Below the pieces are notes generated by a model. It searched no databases and was not told the DNA's origin. It saw nothing but the letters and a program-made list of their open reading frames with translations. A DNA stretch of 64,000 nt from Vigna angularis. Taxonomy: Eukaryota; Streptophyta; Magnoliopsida; Fabales; Fabaceae. The position numbers and the translations under genes were made by a program. The stretch is from the NCBI RefSeq assembly GCF_016808095.1, contig NC_068971.1, positions 48,854,131 to 48,918,130 on the forward strand, in the 5' to 3' direction. Positions 1-13,700 of the stretch are shown one piece after another (the first letter of the stretch is position 1; every line of letters starts with the position of its first letter).

Positions 1-1761
1 TGCTTCAGATTGAAAAACAACAAATTTCTTAGCAAGACAAGCCTCATCTTCACATAAGAAGTGCTCTTTACGGAAGTGAATCTGTACAAGACATGTCAAT
101 ATAAATACTTCAATTTCAAATGACAGGAAAGATCTTGTAAACCCATTTAGTTAATAAGAGAGTAAAACGAGCCTAAAGCATATATCTTGCCTCTAGGTCA
201 TCATAATTCTTAAAGTAGTCATACTGCCCTGTATGCTGCCTGCATTAAGAAGTACAAATATTACAAGTCTTAATTTATGACACACCAATTGTACATGGGA
301 TTAGCTTAGTTGTTACCTCTGGCATATATGACAAGTATAATGCTCTGTAGACATATGCACGTACAACTCATTGTCTCCATAAAATCGGGTTCTGCAATAT
401 TCACATATGGGATGCCCCATGAAACCACCTCTCTCACTCTCACTTCCATCCACCTCAGAATCACCTGTGCTTATGTGTTGATTCAACTGTGCTCTGGTAT
501 ATAGCTTTTGCTCACATATAAAAACCTAATTCACAGAAACGGTTACAAGTCTCACAGTCAATAGAAAAGATTACAAGTTATATCGTCCAGGTAATTCTTA
601 TCAGACATATCATGAAATGTCACCTTCCTGCCCTCCAAACACAAACTGCACATATGCAACTTGTGACGGTGGAATATATGACCCTTCAATTGCCCTATAT
701 TCTTAAACTGTTCTCGTCGCCTTGAAGCAGAACCCTGTGGTTGTTCATCCGTCTTGTCACATATACTGCACGAAAGTCTACACATAGCCTTGATCATCTT
801 GTAATGGTCCACATCATCAAAAAATGCATTTGTATCCTCATGGTACCAATATGATCCAATCTTGCCCTCCCTTACATCCGAAGGAAGGGCAGCAAAATCA
901 TTAATCATCTTTGTATAATCTCCTAGAGCCTGGCAGTACGCAGTAAAATTGAATATCAACATCAAAACATAGCACAGATTACAATAACGTATAGTTAGCA
1001 GAGCAAGCCCTGCTATCAACATCGACAGGATTAAAGGCTGCATCATTGAATAAAACACAGCTTGCAAATCATGTTTAACCAAATCATGAATTGTTAAATC
1101 CAGCGGTTTAGAAGCAAAATCAAGTAAAAATCTTCAGATACAAAACATGCTATTTTGGGTGAATTACAAACTTCCATTAGATCAATAGAAAAGTTCCACA
1201 AAACAAGCGCCACGTTTAAATTGGTTCATACATGAATGCAGGAACAAATAAGCCGCGCCAATATAATTGACAGTGATCGCAGAGTAAAAATTTCGCAATA
1301 AACCTCAAATAAGGGATAAATATACGCTCCAATAACTCGAAACAACTTGAAACTACAGCTAACAGATACCAAAGATTCCTCTAATTGTTAAAAATGCATG
1401 TCATAATCGCACACAACGGTAAGTGTCAATGTGGAAAAGTAAAGATTTTAACTCAATCTACCCAGAGCTCAAATACTCTTCAACAAGAGCAGTGGACGTA
1501 AAACAATATCAAAAAACCTGGACTTAGCAAGAAAAAAGAAAAACGACAGAAATTAAGCGGGAAGAAAAAAGAGAGTTGGGCATTGGGCACGACCTTGGTG
1601 ACGAATACGTGGTTGCATTCGGTCTTGCAGATGCAGCAACAGCGATTGTCGCATATGAAACGGAGGCGAGCGACGCACGTGGAGCACACCTCCCGGTGCA
1701 AACAGGGTCCGTAGGCGACCCATTCCAAAGGCTCTGCGCAAACAGCACAACAGTCATCCAT
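1..1761 (-). CDS. HEL2/ZNF598-like RING and C2H2 zinc-finger E3 ubiquitin ligase, 5' part (271 codons)
   Basis: Five exons are visible on the minus strand: 1594-1761, 624-929, 317-525, 191-239 and 1-81, the last running off the window. Exon 1 starts with MDDCCAVC and carries a Cys/His-rich RING-type domain (CAVC, CLHREVC, CSTC, CCCICK) within about 56 residues. Exons 2-5 continue in frame with Cys-rich/C2H2 zinc-finger segments (for example SCSICDK, HMCSLC, ICEYC, YTCHIC) in the order known for the plant homologues of yeast Hel2 and human ZNF598. Those proteins ubiquitinate ribosomal proteins on collided ribosomes in the cytosol and trigger ribosome quality control; that role is inferred by family. 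Introns are GT-AG except the one after exon 4, whose donor reads GAG|GCAAGA (GC-AG). The start was chosen because the RING begins immediately and the 5' leader upstream holds a GA repeat. The C-terminal half is outside the window. Confidence 0.85.
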
Positions 1762-1862
1762 CTCTTCTCCTCTCCTCTTGGTTGTTGATTATTAATTACT
1801 AAGCTCTGAAATCACAAACCCCAGCTCCAGTGCCGGATCAGACAGGAAGTTAGGTTATTGCA

Positions 1863-1865
<3 letters not shown>

Positions 1866-1909
<44 letters not shown>
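1866..1909. repeat. (GA)n microsatellite in the likely 5' leader of the HEL2-like gene
   Basis: About 22 uninterrupted GA dinucleotides lie 105 bp upstream of the ATG of the minus-strand RING gene, so they read as (CT)n in its sense. CT/GA tracts are common in plant 5' UTRs and core promoters. An open frame crosses the repeat on the plus strand but resembles no protein. Confidence 0.95.
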
Positions 1910-1915
<6 letters not shown>

Positions 1916-2069
1916 TCGATTGGAATTGGGGTTCTAGGGTTCGAGAACGATTGCGGGTGTGGATCTTAAATCAATGGTTTAAATATATAAGTGATGATTT
2001 GCGATGTGCGTGTGGCGGAAGGAAATTTTGTGATGGGAAACCGAAGAAGTTTCCGAGGAGATTGTGATA

Positions 2070-4900
2070 AAAAGATTTATGTGAAAAGGTGAGTGTTTTG
2101 ATAGAAGATAGAAGGGTTCGACACAATACCCACCGCCTTCAACATATTTCACACCCCTGGCCTTCCATCTCTTTTATCTCGTCTCTTAATTTTACTCTAC
2201 TTTATAAATGTTATTTAAATAATTAACCACAGAGTGAAGAATATACATATCAGTTTTTATTTTTTTAATTTAAATATTTCTGTTTTAAGTGAGTATCATA
2301 TGTGAATGTCACAGTCAGTATCATACATATCTGATATTTATATTCATTATTTTTTCAATATAAATTTATTTTTTTTAATTAAATAATTTTATCCTTATTA
2401 AATTTAATTTTTATATAATTATTATAATATTATTTTTATTAAAATTCATATTTTTATAAAATATTTTTTAGTTGGGATTAGGTTAAAATTAAAATCAAAT
2501 TTTAATAATGTTACTTCCCATTTTTTAGCTTCTTAAAATTTTAAAAATCAAATATGTTTTTAATCTTTTAAAGTTCTAAATTGTTACTCTTCATTTTTGT
2601 AATTTTCATTCTAATTTTAAATCAACTTTAACTTTAAATTAAAAATATTTAATAAAATACAAATTTTAATAAAAATATCAATATAATAATTATATAAAAA
2701 TAAAATTTGATTTAAAAACAAAACAATTTCATTTTTAAAAAAACTATAACTAAATTAAAGAAAAATATAAAAGTTAAATTTAATATAAAATATTAATCGT
2801 GAGATGATGCTAATTTAATATATGAATATCTTTTTAATTAAAAAATTATTTTTTTAAATAAAAAAACTACAAACTTGTGACAAACATTCATTTAATTATT
2901 TAAATAGCGTTGAAAAGATAAATCAAACAAAATTGATAAAAATTAAAATTAAATTGAACAAAAAAAATTAGAACTAAATTAATAAACAGAGTGAAAATAA
3001 TTACCAAATTAGTATTTAAGTTTTCTTTCTTTTAAAAAATAAAATAAAAAGTTTTGGTATATGTATGATTTATTTTATTATATTATTTTTTAATTTTTGT
3101 AACTTATTTATTTTGTAAATATTTTTATGATTTTTTTTATAAATTTAATAATACTTTGTTATGTCAATAATTATGATTTGATTTTTCTTTTCCTTATTTT
3201 TATTATGATAAAGAAAAATCGACACATGTGTAATATTTATAGATTTGATTGAGTTAAATCCCACTTAACTAAAATTGACTTCCTTTTTTTTTAGTTAACT
3301 TACTTTTATACGAGTTAACGAGGAATTTAGTATAAACCGACTGAGATCTACTCTTGTAGATAAATTGTGTTTATGTTTTTTTTTTATGGTACCAACTTTT
3401 TGTGACTTAATTTAATTGGTTGACTAATATGAATCTTGAATTGAATTATTTTTTATAAAGATTGTATTTTTTTAAGTTATGTTGATATATAAAAATTACA
3501 AATTTTAACAAAAATTAATAATTATTTAAAATTTTAATCCAATTAATTTCACCTGACTGAAGTTAAATAACGAATTAGGTTGATTTGCATTTAACCTAAA
3601 ATAAATGTAGAAACTTAGTCCAACTCAACTCAATATTTTTTAGTTATTAGATAACGAGTTTATACGAATCTTACCTTACCCAAGAATATCTATTATTTTA
3701 CCACAGTAATAAGATGTATTTTTCTATATATTAATGATTTTCTTTATGTATTTTGTTTCTTCATTTTAATCTTTATTTTTTATTTTTTTTCTCTTATAAT
3801 ACATATTGAAGATAGGCGTCATGTGTAGTACTAAAACAACATTCATCTAAAAATCAGATTTTAATGTTAATGATAAAAAAAAGTCATACCATAAAATTAA
3901 AAGGATTGAACTTTTTTTACAATGCTAAAATAATAAAATTAATATATTATAAAAATTATATACACATTTAATATAACTTTTGTATAAATTGATATTTATT
4001 ATGTTATAATATTTTTTAAAGATCGTGTTATTTATATAAATATTTTTCAAAAACTAAATTTTTTTTTAATTTACACTCTGATAAAGATTATCGATATTAG
4101 CTAAATGTATTTAATGTTATTAATACCAGTATAAGTTTTACTAAAGATTATATTGTTTAATACAATTCTATTAAACTATGCTTATGTTATTAAAAATTCT
4201 CATTTTGGTAGGAATTAAAAAAAAAATCAATGCTATATATATATTAAAAAAACACAAACTAAATTGAAGATAATATATCATACGTTACTTTATAATTTAT
4301 AACTCGTTGATGCTGAGTAGTTTTAGTCTCCACCTAAGAATTCAAGTAAAGGACAAAAGTTTCACTAGAAATGAATAGTTAAGTAATACATAATAACCCA
4401 CAAAATATCCATCAATTTTCCTTACGGTTAATGCGTGTTAAAAGCATCTATTATTGTATTTATTATAAAATATATAAAAAAATAATTATCTTGTATATTG
4501 TATGAGAAATCTATATTAACATCTAGTAACTTTTATTCCCATGTCAATGAAGTAAAAAAGTGGTATTCCCATCAAAATATAAATAAGAAGTTATATTACA
4601 CTTGCAACTTCCATTTTAGCTTTTTTTTTATTCAAATTAGGTTTATTTAAAAAATATTCATAAACGTAATAAAATATTTTGAATTTTAAAATGTTTCTCC
4701 TAGAAATAATATTCCTAGGAATGTTATTTTCCTTTGAAATGGAGTATATATTCATTCCTAGTAATAGTGCTAAACATATTAAACATCGTAGTTTCACTGC
4801 TTAATTTGTGCAAACTGAAAGAAATTGAATTTGGTTCTTACGTGTGGACCATGCTGATATATCAGCAACAAACAAGCATGTCCTTCCTAGTTTTTACAGA
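2070..4900. other. AT-rich intergenic region without recognised genes
   Basis: About 2.8 kb of very AT-rich DNA separates the upstream side of the RING gene from the 3' end of the membrane-protein gene. Open frames are short and of low complexity. I see no clear terminal repeats or RNA genes. Confidence 0.7.
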
Positions 4901-4919
4901 ACTTCCATAGACAAGCGAA

Positions 4920-7744
4920 CTAGTGTGACCTTAAAAATGCTCGAGGGAACAATCTGGGAAGAATGGTATTTTTCCCTCGCACTATCAGGTAATACACGCC
5001 ATAGCAAGGGACATGAATTACTGCCAGGCACAAATACCTGCATGTACATAGATTAATCAGTGAAACCATTTCAATGCAAAAGAAAGAGAAATTAATTAGA
5101 ACATGATTCAAATTATCTTGATCAATTAGGAATCCCCTTGAGACGTGTAAATCATGGAACATTAGATGTTAGTATTTTGTTAATGAAAAGAAGAATCAAG
5201 AGTCTATTTCATCATTCTTTTCAAACCCTTCAAATCAACCTTAGCTCTCAAATCTCAAATGTTAATAGGGGAAGTTTAACTCAGAATCTCTTCTAACTTT
5301 TACTACTAAATCAATCTTATAGTTCCATGGAATGATTTCTATTCACAAAGTGAATAATGCAAAACAAAACTTGAGCAATTTTAGAGTGTATGTAGGACCC
5401 ACCAGATAGGAGCCCATTCGTTATTAAGCTCGAGAAATGGATATGGCCACCTGTTAGGGAACAAAAAAACAAGCTTACAACTATGTGAAAGAAAGCTTGT
5501 TCTGACAATGGAAACGAGATATTTACAGTTATGGTACCATTGGAAACCAAAGGCGTGGATGACCCATTGAAAAATTACGTAACCACAGCTCCAGAGAACG
5601 AAATAAGAGAGTCTAAACCAAGGGAATTGCTGCCAATGAATGCACCAACATCACAACCGTGAGATGGATGAGTGCTAAATGCTTTTAAACTTGGATGAAG
5701 TTTCTTTAAGTACTTTTGGTATTGTCATCCAGAGTTTCATTGCGTTAAAGATTAGTGTAAAACAATACTAAAAGTACTTATCTAAATTTTGTCACTAAAT
5801 TTATTCAAGGGTGAATGACACTTACGAGATTATTAAGAGCTGTATCCAGAAGGAGGAAAAATGCATTCAATGCATGCATGCATCCCATCAACTGTCACGT
5901 TCAGGCCAACAAAAACCAGTTAGAGTTCTTTCTTGCACAGATAAATTATAATACAATCAGTAGTATAGACAGAATTATCAAGGATTTTTATGACACTGCG
6001 GGAGTGAAATCAGCAATGAGTAGACGAAATCATAATGTGACATTTATTCTATCAAAGTAGAGAATGGGGAGGAAGCTGTAAATAATCATTAGTCATGGGT
6101 AATTCTAGTGTTTGTATGCAGAAACAGTGAATGAAAGGAAGAATATGTACGAGTAGCAAAAACAGCTAGTGTATAGAAGGATTAGTCTTACCGGGCTTAG
6201 TCTTAAATGAGAAATTTGTAAGAAGGGAACTATAACACCCCAAAATAGAATGTCTGTTAAGATGGCAGCCCCTGCACATGTCTGTAAATGCATATCAGTT
6301 AACCGATACCAGAAAGGCACATAGTGACATTTTTCACTGTAATTTTCCTCAGAGGTAACATTGAATTCGATGTGTTTGACCTACCTGATACGTAGTTTGC
6401 ATGAGGTAACCCCAAAACCCTGCTCTTTGTTCAAAGTCCTCTTCAACATATCGCCTTTCCAACTTGATGGAATCCTTTGCTTCTTTCTCTTGGTAGGTGT
6501 TTATCTGTTCCACATCCCTGCTCAGAAACTCATCCTTTTTACCATTGTGAATGAGAGGTTTATTAAGGAGCTTCCAGCATCCATATACAGATATTGTGGT
6601 TCCCAACTGCATTCAAAGTTCCAAACAAGTAATAAATGCAAAGTAGGTGCCAATTCAAACAACCAAACTTATATGCAATTCCTTAGGTGTTTTTGGTGTT
6701 TGTCTCTAAACAGAATGAAAATTCACTTCTACAACCTATGCTCAACATTAATGTGTAAACCTTTATTACATAAATTAATAAAGTGAAACTTTAATTCTGA
6801 TCAAAGAAAAAAGGAAAAAAGTATATCTTCGACAATGAATTTACAACAGATGGAATTGTCTTACCGCAAAATATACAATAACCAATGCAAAAGTCCACCT
6901 GCAAATAAATACGCCATAGATTAAATGGTCTTCATAATATAAGAACCTATAAAAGCACTACAATTGGCATATTACTCAATTCCTTCCAGAGTAGTCTAGT
7001 CAGAGGAATAAATACATCGAATGTTGGGGCAAACAACAGAAAGAAAGAGAAGGGAAAGAATATAACATCTTAATAGGCATGAAAACAAATTCTACCCTAG
7101 GCTTGTCATGACTTAATCGGGGGCATAGAGAAAGTACTACAAATGACAGTTTTATAGGAATAAAAAATGAAGATCTGCAATTATATAAGGCATGCAGACA
7201 GGGGAGTGTCATAAATTACACAAGCAGATGAGGTTGACCAACAAAGGTCAAGTCTAACTGATGAAGTTAGTTCTTCGCAACCTGTTAAACCAAAGTTTGA
7301 AGCTTTATCACGAGAGATGTACATATTCAGTGTCTAATTAACCATATCTCTATATAAAAAAATAGGGTAAGTGTGATAGCAAAGATAGGAAGAGAAAACA
7401 TACTCAGTGTAGTAAACAAAGATTCTGGCATCGTATAGTAGAACATCCCAGAGCAAGAAAAGAAGCATGATCACAAAGGAAAGGAAACGGGTACAAAGGA
7501 GGCAAAAGGGGTGCAATCCTTGCCAGCAACTTGTCCATAGCTGTGAGGTGCTCACGTGATAACTGGGCAGAACATCCACGACCACTTCATCGTCAGGTCG
7601 AGACAACAAAAGGCTCTCATAGGTGGTCTCAAAGTCCCTCCGGGAAACTCTCTCGTTCATTCCCAGCACCAATAACGCTCCTAAAAAGGCCAACCCAACT
7701 ATTCCAAAACACGCGAAATCATACCACGCTGTCTCCAATGCCAT
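4920..7744 (-). CDS. Multi-pass transmembrane protein of the At1g10660 / rolling-stone-like family (336 aa, 8 exons)
   Basis: Exons on the minus strand are 7404-7744, 6865-6898, 6385-6606, 6192-6281, 5826-5891, 5538-5629, 5403-5450 and 4920-5037, together 1011 nt, with phases that match at every GT-AG junction. The protein starts MALETAWYDFACFG with a hydrophobic helix at about residues 10-28. It has further hydrophobic helices including RFLSFVIMLLFLLWD, LTDILFWGVIVPFL, ALNAFFLLLDTALNN, YFVLWSCGYVIFQW and a final CLAVIHVPCYGVYYLIV. It ends in a short basic tail (PRLFPRAFLRSH). The WWPYPFLEL and HVPCYG blocks are the signature I recognise from a conserved plant membrane-protein family of unknown function, distantly related to animal rolling-stone-like proteins. 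No catalytic motif is seen and no biochemical role can be given. The 34-nt second exon and the 48-nt seventh exon are easily missed by gene finders. Confidence 0.87.
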
Positions 7745-10282
7745 GGTGATTGTTGTTGTTTCCAGTCAGTTGGTTAATTAACCACCAATCATGCACCTCT
7801 TCTATGGCTTCGTAACTTGCCACATTAAGCAACAAGTACACACAGCTCTTCGGTGTGGGCTCTGAATTTTCATATGGGACTGGTAGCTTAACTTTGAATG
7901 TCAGGTTTGGGATCTTTGGGACAGAACTTTTACAAAGGGTTACGTTACGCGTTCAGACACAGGTGGTGTGGAATTCGGTGAGACAACGTTTGGACGCGCG
8001 TATCGATGGGAAAAAGAGTCTTGAAACTGTAAAACATGTCATAAACTTGGGCTTAAGCACGTGGCCGGGGAAGTGATTTTGGGCTATTATGTATTGTATT
8101 TTTGAACTCCTTTTACTATTGGTGGTGCCTACGGTACCAATTAGACCGATAAGCCCGTTCTGTATTTGGATTTTGTACAGAGAAGAAGAAGCGCTGATTT
8201 CTCGCAAAAATTGTTTTTCCTCTTCTCCATACTATTTATAATTATTGGACTAGGATTTTTAGACAGACTAAAAAGGAAGTACTGTAATAAACAGTTTGAG
8301 TATATTTAAATATTAGTAAAAAGATCTAAATATAATATTTTTTAATTAAATTAATCTTATTTAATTTCATATTCTAAAAACAATCTCAAATTTTAAATTT
8401 TAAATATTTACATCAAATTTATCATAAATTTACTAATAAAAACTATATTTAAACTCTCTTTTTTTATTAAAATGTATACTGGAAACTTATTAGAAATCAC
8501 AGTAAAACGTATTAATGAGACTTTTAATAAATATAGTATTAAATGATTAAAATAAATTGTTTGATATAATGCTTACTTTAGGTTTTAAAGACTGAATTAA
8601 ACTGATGAAACACTTAACTTTTAACTAATTCAAACATTAACATTAAAAATGAAAAACAATATAAATGAAAAAGACTGATATAAATTTCTACAACTAGTCT
8701 TGAAAAACAATGAAATTTTATTAATTTTTTTATTTCCATTATAAATTTCCTAAACAATATTAAAAATGAATAGACGTGGTATATACATAGACCACGTATG
8801 TGTAACTAGTGTGAGTATGTTTTATACAGACAGGTCAACTAGCCAATTTAAGAAATATATGATTTTAACACAAGTTGGACTGTCACAGGGGAGGCTTCAA
8901 ATAATTTTCTGATTTTCAATAGGTTGACTTCAATAATATTCCTCAGCTAGCTGTTATATTCTCTTCATATATATAAATGGCAATGCATGAAATGTTATTC
9001 ACCAATCATCAACACGGTTTCTCAATAAATATATATTTCATCGCTTCTTCAACAATGTGTGTATTTTCTTCTAACAATGTATTTGGATGCATTAGATTTT
9101 GTGATTTTGATGATGAAGTTTTAGCTAGGGTTTGGTTGTGAGATAAAATGTGTTACGTTTATGATTTATTAAAAGTTCACGTGTTTCTTCCTGCGGTTGT
9201 GGGGTTGACAAAATAGAAACTGATTAATTGGACTATACACAAAGTCTCTGTCTCTGTCTCTACCTTCAGCTTCAAGTCGTATAATATAATTTTCAGCATG
9301 TGCTTTTGACGCCACCCATTCAACTACTTCTGAAATTATATAATCATAAGCCGAATTTGAAACCACCTTATAATTGGGAAACTATGCAAAGCCTAAATAA
9401 ACGGAAACAAAAGAGAGTGGTTAAACACGATTACAAATACATGTGTGTTTGTCTTTCCTGTAATTAGTTGCCGATGGTTTTGCCCCGTATAATTGAAACA
9501 AACAAAAAAAAAAGTAAAGAAGAAAAAGAAAAAGGCTTGGTGAATTGAACAATATGAGAAAAATTGAATCTTTGGAATTGTAAACATCGAGGGTGGAATG
9601 AAACCTGTAGATTAATTAGCCCTTAGTGGCCGACAATTTCGCCGCATCTTAGAGACTAAATGAGTAGATAAGAACGAATGGTCGTAACATTTGTGCTACA
9701 ATTACTGTGGTTCGTGCTTTCCCTAGTGACATGGAGCAAAAGACACGATTCATGCAGTAGAAGAAATCTATTTGATCAATGTAATGAGTTAAGTTTGAAT
9801 TCAAATATTCCTACAAAAACATGCTTTTATCTTTACAAAATGATATGGCAAAAAAATATAATTGAAATGACTGCCTCTGGTTCCAGGGTTGCACAGTTCT
9901 TTAGTTTATTGGAAGACAGAAAAGTCAGCAAATTAAGTATCCTTGACCTTATATGTATATGACAGTATGCAACATTATAGAAAGTAACACAGAGAAAACT
10001 TGAAATACATAAAATAAAGGAAAAAAGAGGGAGTGAAACAGGTGATGTGATGTTAAGAAGCTAAACCCAAGATAAGGAAAAGTACATAGAAAGCAAACAG
10101 GGTTTTGAGTCACAAGCAGACTAAAAAACATACAAAAACAAAGGAGATGGACAGTGCAGAATTGAAAAGTCCCAGTAACAATGTAATTTGACGCACCGCA
10201 TGACATCATCTTCTCAACTTGAAGGATAAGGAAACCAAAGCCAATCTGCCACAAAAAAGAAAAAAAAAGTTTTTTTTTGGGT
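7745..10282. other. Intergenic region between the membrane-protein gene and SDR1
   Basis: This stretch holds the upstream region of the membrane-protein gene (7745-8200) and AT-rich DNA to about 9000. A near-palindrome at 8774-8799 places ACGTGG and CCACGT half-sites around TATATACATA. A minus-strand open frame at 9169-9366 has a plausible acceptor and donor around a short peptide (SEVVEWVASKAHAEN) but no recognisable family. I do not call a gene here. Confidence 0.6.
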
Positions 10283-11216
10283 CTAAACGTCAACTGGTGT
10301 GAAAGAATAACTTCTGTTAACCACAGAGAAGCCACCATCCACCATCAAGTTGTGACCACTTATGTAAAGGGCTTCATCAGAAGCTAGAAACAAAGCTGCT
10401 TCTGCTACATGCCTGGCCTTCAACACCACACCCTTGAGGTTAGCTTGTGAGTAGCTATTAGCTTCAACTTGCTCAGGCTCAAAGTTGAAAGCCCTGCATG
10501 CAAGAGGTGTGGCTACTCCAAAAGGGGATATGCTGTTGACCCTTATTCCATACGCACCGAGTTCACTGCAAGCTGATTTCACCAATCCCGTAAGAGCATG
10601 TTTTGATGTGGTATAACCATGAGGACCCGTTCCACCAACTGTGGCAGCCACACTGGTGGTGCATATGATGGATCCACGGATGCCTTTGGCAACCATCGCA
10701 CGTGCCGAGTGCTTTATTGTGGCGGCTACACCGCGAACGTTTGTGGCCATGGTGTTGTCAAACTCATTCAGATCAAGGTCAAGGATCCCAGACAGAGAAC
10801 CTATTATTCCTGCGTTGCTGAACAGAATATCTATTCGACCGTGTTTTTCCAAAGTGAAGTTTATGGTTTCTTCAACTTGGTTTTCATCTCTCACATCGCA
10901 ATGGTGGTAAGTCACTCTCTCTGACCCTATCGAAGCAGCAACTTTTTCACCTTCCTCGTCTTGAATATCTGCTGCAACAATAACTGCTCCGTGTTCTGCG
11001 AACAATCTCACCGTCTCTTCTCCGATACCACTTGCTGCCCCGGTGATAAGAGCCACCTTACCCTCCAACCTATAATCAAAGTTCATCATCAAAGTATGAA
11101 TCTGAATGAGCAAAATCAACATAATATATTACACAGACAACAAGATAAAACAATGATGATCAAAGAATAAGGTTCGTCAATAGATCTAACTTGGAGGAGC
11201 ACCTTTGTTTCGGCAT
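10283..11216 (-). CDS. SDR1: classical short-chain dehydrogenase/reductase, SDR110C-like (266 aa)
   Basis: Two exons: 11203-11216 (14 nt, encoding MPKQ plus two bases of Arg5) and 10283-11069. The AAAG|GTGCTC donor and TTATAG acceptor give the junction peptide MPKQRLEGKVALITG. Rossmann features are in order: TGAASGIG near residue 15, an acidic Asp at the end of beta-2 (AADIQDE) predicting NAD(H) preference, CDVRDE, FSNAGI (the NNAG position), catalytic Ser in SVAATVGG, YTTSK (YxxxK), and a C-terminal SGHNLMVDGGF. Length is typical for the plant SDR110C group, which includes xanthoxin dehydrogenase (ABA2), secoisolariciresinol dehydrogenase and terpenoid alcohol dehydrogenases. The substrate cannot be read from sequence. 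It is the most divergent of the four paralogues, with its own tail (NRSYSFTPVDV). Translating through the intron would give a false N-terminus. Confidence 0.9.
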
Positions 11217-11337
11217 TGGAAGTGATTAGTGAGTGACTGAACGAATGAATGAGTGAGTGAGTTCTTGTTTGAACTATGAACACTCCCCAAAACCTGGAAA
11301 TAAAGCTCTTGGAGTGACCCCTAATAATAATATCCTA

Positions 11338-11345
11338 TATTTATA
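11338..11345 (-). promoter_or_regulatory. TATA box of SDR1
   Basis: TATAAATA on the minus strand lies 122 bp upstream of the SDR1 ATG, within the usual distance for a plant gene with a short leader. SDR2 and SDR4 have similar boxes. Confidence 0.65.
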
Positions 11346-12779
11346 AGGTTTGTAGAGCGATACATTACATTAACTAACTGTTTCAATGTTCATTATAATC
11401 GTCAAATCATGATTAAATATTAATAACTACTTGTCTTATTGATCTTATATTTGAAAAATGTCGTTAATCAGATACTTATCCTAGTAACTGTTGAAACTAT
11501 AGTATAAGCATCCTTATTTTTTGTTTGGCCTGATGCATTTCTTTAGGATAGGAAATCAAATAAATATACGTGATCTGTGGGTGAAGAAATTTGATTATGC
11601 ATTCATTATTTTGGTGAATTCCACGTCTCCAACTAGGTGTATGAAGCATATAAAATTCAATACACTCTGTTTCGAATCACATGGCCTTCATCATATGCTT
11701 TTAATGTACAGTTGAAAGGTCAAGCATTCCAACTCGTACAAGCTACACCATTGATTACTTTTTTTTATGCAATCATACAGTTATAGAATTCAATTGTTTT
11801 CCAGATGTTTAATACTTTATCATATAAATTCCATGCCGATGGGAAAATTTTATTCCCTCTTTCAAATAAACGAATTTGATCAACATTTAATCCACATGTT
11901 TCAGTTGGTCATAATTTTTTTTTATAAATATTCTGAAAATCAGATTATTTTTTTTTTTTTTAAAGATTGCATTCATACAAATAGGGAGAGAAAAAGAGTG
12001 AAAAGAGAGAAATATGTAATGCAATTTTTATAGTTTCTGTAATATAAAGATGTATATACAAATATGACATAGTACAACTATACAAAAAATATAACTCTAA
12101 ATTCACTTTGGTGTGAAGCATGTGTGTGTAAAATACAGAGACGGTCTAATTAGTGTAGAATAATTATACTTAACTAAGCTTTAAGCTCCTATAACCGGTC
12201 AGAATTATTATTATTTTTTATGATTGATTGCCTTTCAAAAGCATTATGAAAGCAAGAAACTAAGATACGCACACATGTAGTTGCCAAAATTATAAGCTTA
12301 ATGTTGTTTAATAAGATTATTTATGTTAATTGACGAATGTGGACGGGCCAATTGAAGAACATGATACTAGGAATGGCTTTATGTGGAAGTAACAGTCGTA
12401 CATGTCTCTTGGGTTTGGGTTCTTAATTGTGATAGTTGATCGATTGGGCCATTTCTTACTGCACCTCCCTTTTTTTCGTCCCGCAACTCCATAAAACTAA
12501 TCCTCAATTTACACCTCACTAAAATTAGAACAAAACCCCAGCACCTCTCTTTTTAATATTTTTCAGATTAGTTATTTCGGAAGGTATTTTCAATTTGTAT
12601 ATTTCTGAAAAAAATATATTAAATATCATATTAATAATTTTTAACTCCTTTGTAAGTCTTAAGATTATTTTAATAGTTTTATCTAATTAATTAAAAATTA
12701 AAACATCATGTGTATTTGGGTGGGTTTGTATGTGTGTTCTAATTTTTTTAGTTTAAAATGATAGTTAGATTTATTATAA

Positions 12780-13700
12780 GAATGTTTGTAATTAGAATTA
12801 AATTTTAATGATGAAAATAAATCTCTATTGACAAAAATAAATTTATTTAGAATTTATTGACGAATTTTAAAATTTAAATTATTTATAGAAATATTTTTTT
12901 TGGTGTTGATTTTCTTTTTGTGAAATTCATCCATAAATTAAAATTTTAACTGTTGATTGATATTTTCATTGGTAAATTTAATTAATAATTAATAATTTTT
13001 ATTTCTTGTGGATTTATTTGTTAATAAGTTTTGTTAGTAAAATAACGTTACATTTTCTTTCTCGACTTTTTACTAATTCATGTAAAATTCGTGTTAATTA
13101 TGTCTTAAAACTCGTTGATAAAAAAAACATAACATTTTTCATCAAGTATAATGAGATTTTTGTATAAGTTAAGTGGAGATGGATAAAAATAAGAGAATAA
13201 GAGAAGGAGGAAGAGGAAGAGAAGAACACAAAACTAATGACAACAACAATTATGCTACAACGATGTAATGATAGCAATGATAGTGGCCATGATCAACAGT
13301 GGTGGAAGGGGATGAGGTGTAGTAGTAAGGGACTAACACAACATTGACGAGGATAGTAGAAAAGTAAGTGAGAGAGGAGAAGAACGAGATGAAGAAGAGA
13401 AAAAAAAAAGGTAGAAGAAGACTTTATTAATGACTAAAATTTGTCAGTAATTGATGATGATGAATAATATTTATTAACGAATTTAAGTCGTTGATAACTA
13501 TTGATGAATATTTACCAAAGGATTTTTTTACTATTAATAATTACTAAATATTTTTTTATCTATTAATAAAAATTCTTAATAAATTTTTTTATTCATCAAT
13601 AAAATTTATCAACGAGCATTTTACCAAAGAATTTTTTATCGTCAATAAATTCAAATTACCAATAAAATTTTACTATTATTAATGGTTTTTGTGTGACAAT
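12780..13700. mobile_element. Possible degenerate non-autonomous DNA transposon with scattered subterminal words
   Basis: Both flanks of this stretch carry many diverged copies, in opposite orientations, of words such as ATTGACGAATTTT, TTACCAAAGAATTTTTT and ATCAACGA. They surround a purine-rich centre at about 13160-13430. The right edge reads ATGGTTTTTGTGTG, loosely like an inverted CACTA end (CACACAAAAACC), but I find no convincing matching left end or target duplication. The class assignment is therefore weak. Confidence 0.3.

Noticed and set aside
1480..1761. 93-codon RING frame as a complete small protein
   Set aside because: The part after VFVTK is intron; a GT donor and a matching downstream acceptor continue the HEL2-like protein.
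6361..6786. 141-codon plus-strand frame
   Set aside because: It is antisense to exons 2-3 of the membrane-protein gene and has no family resemblance.
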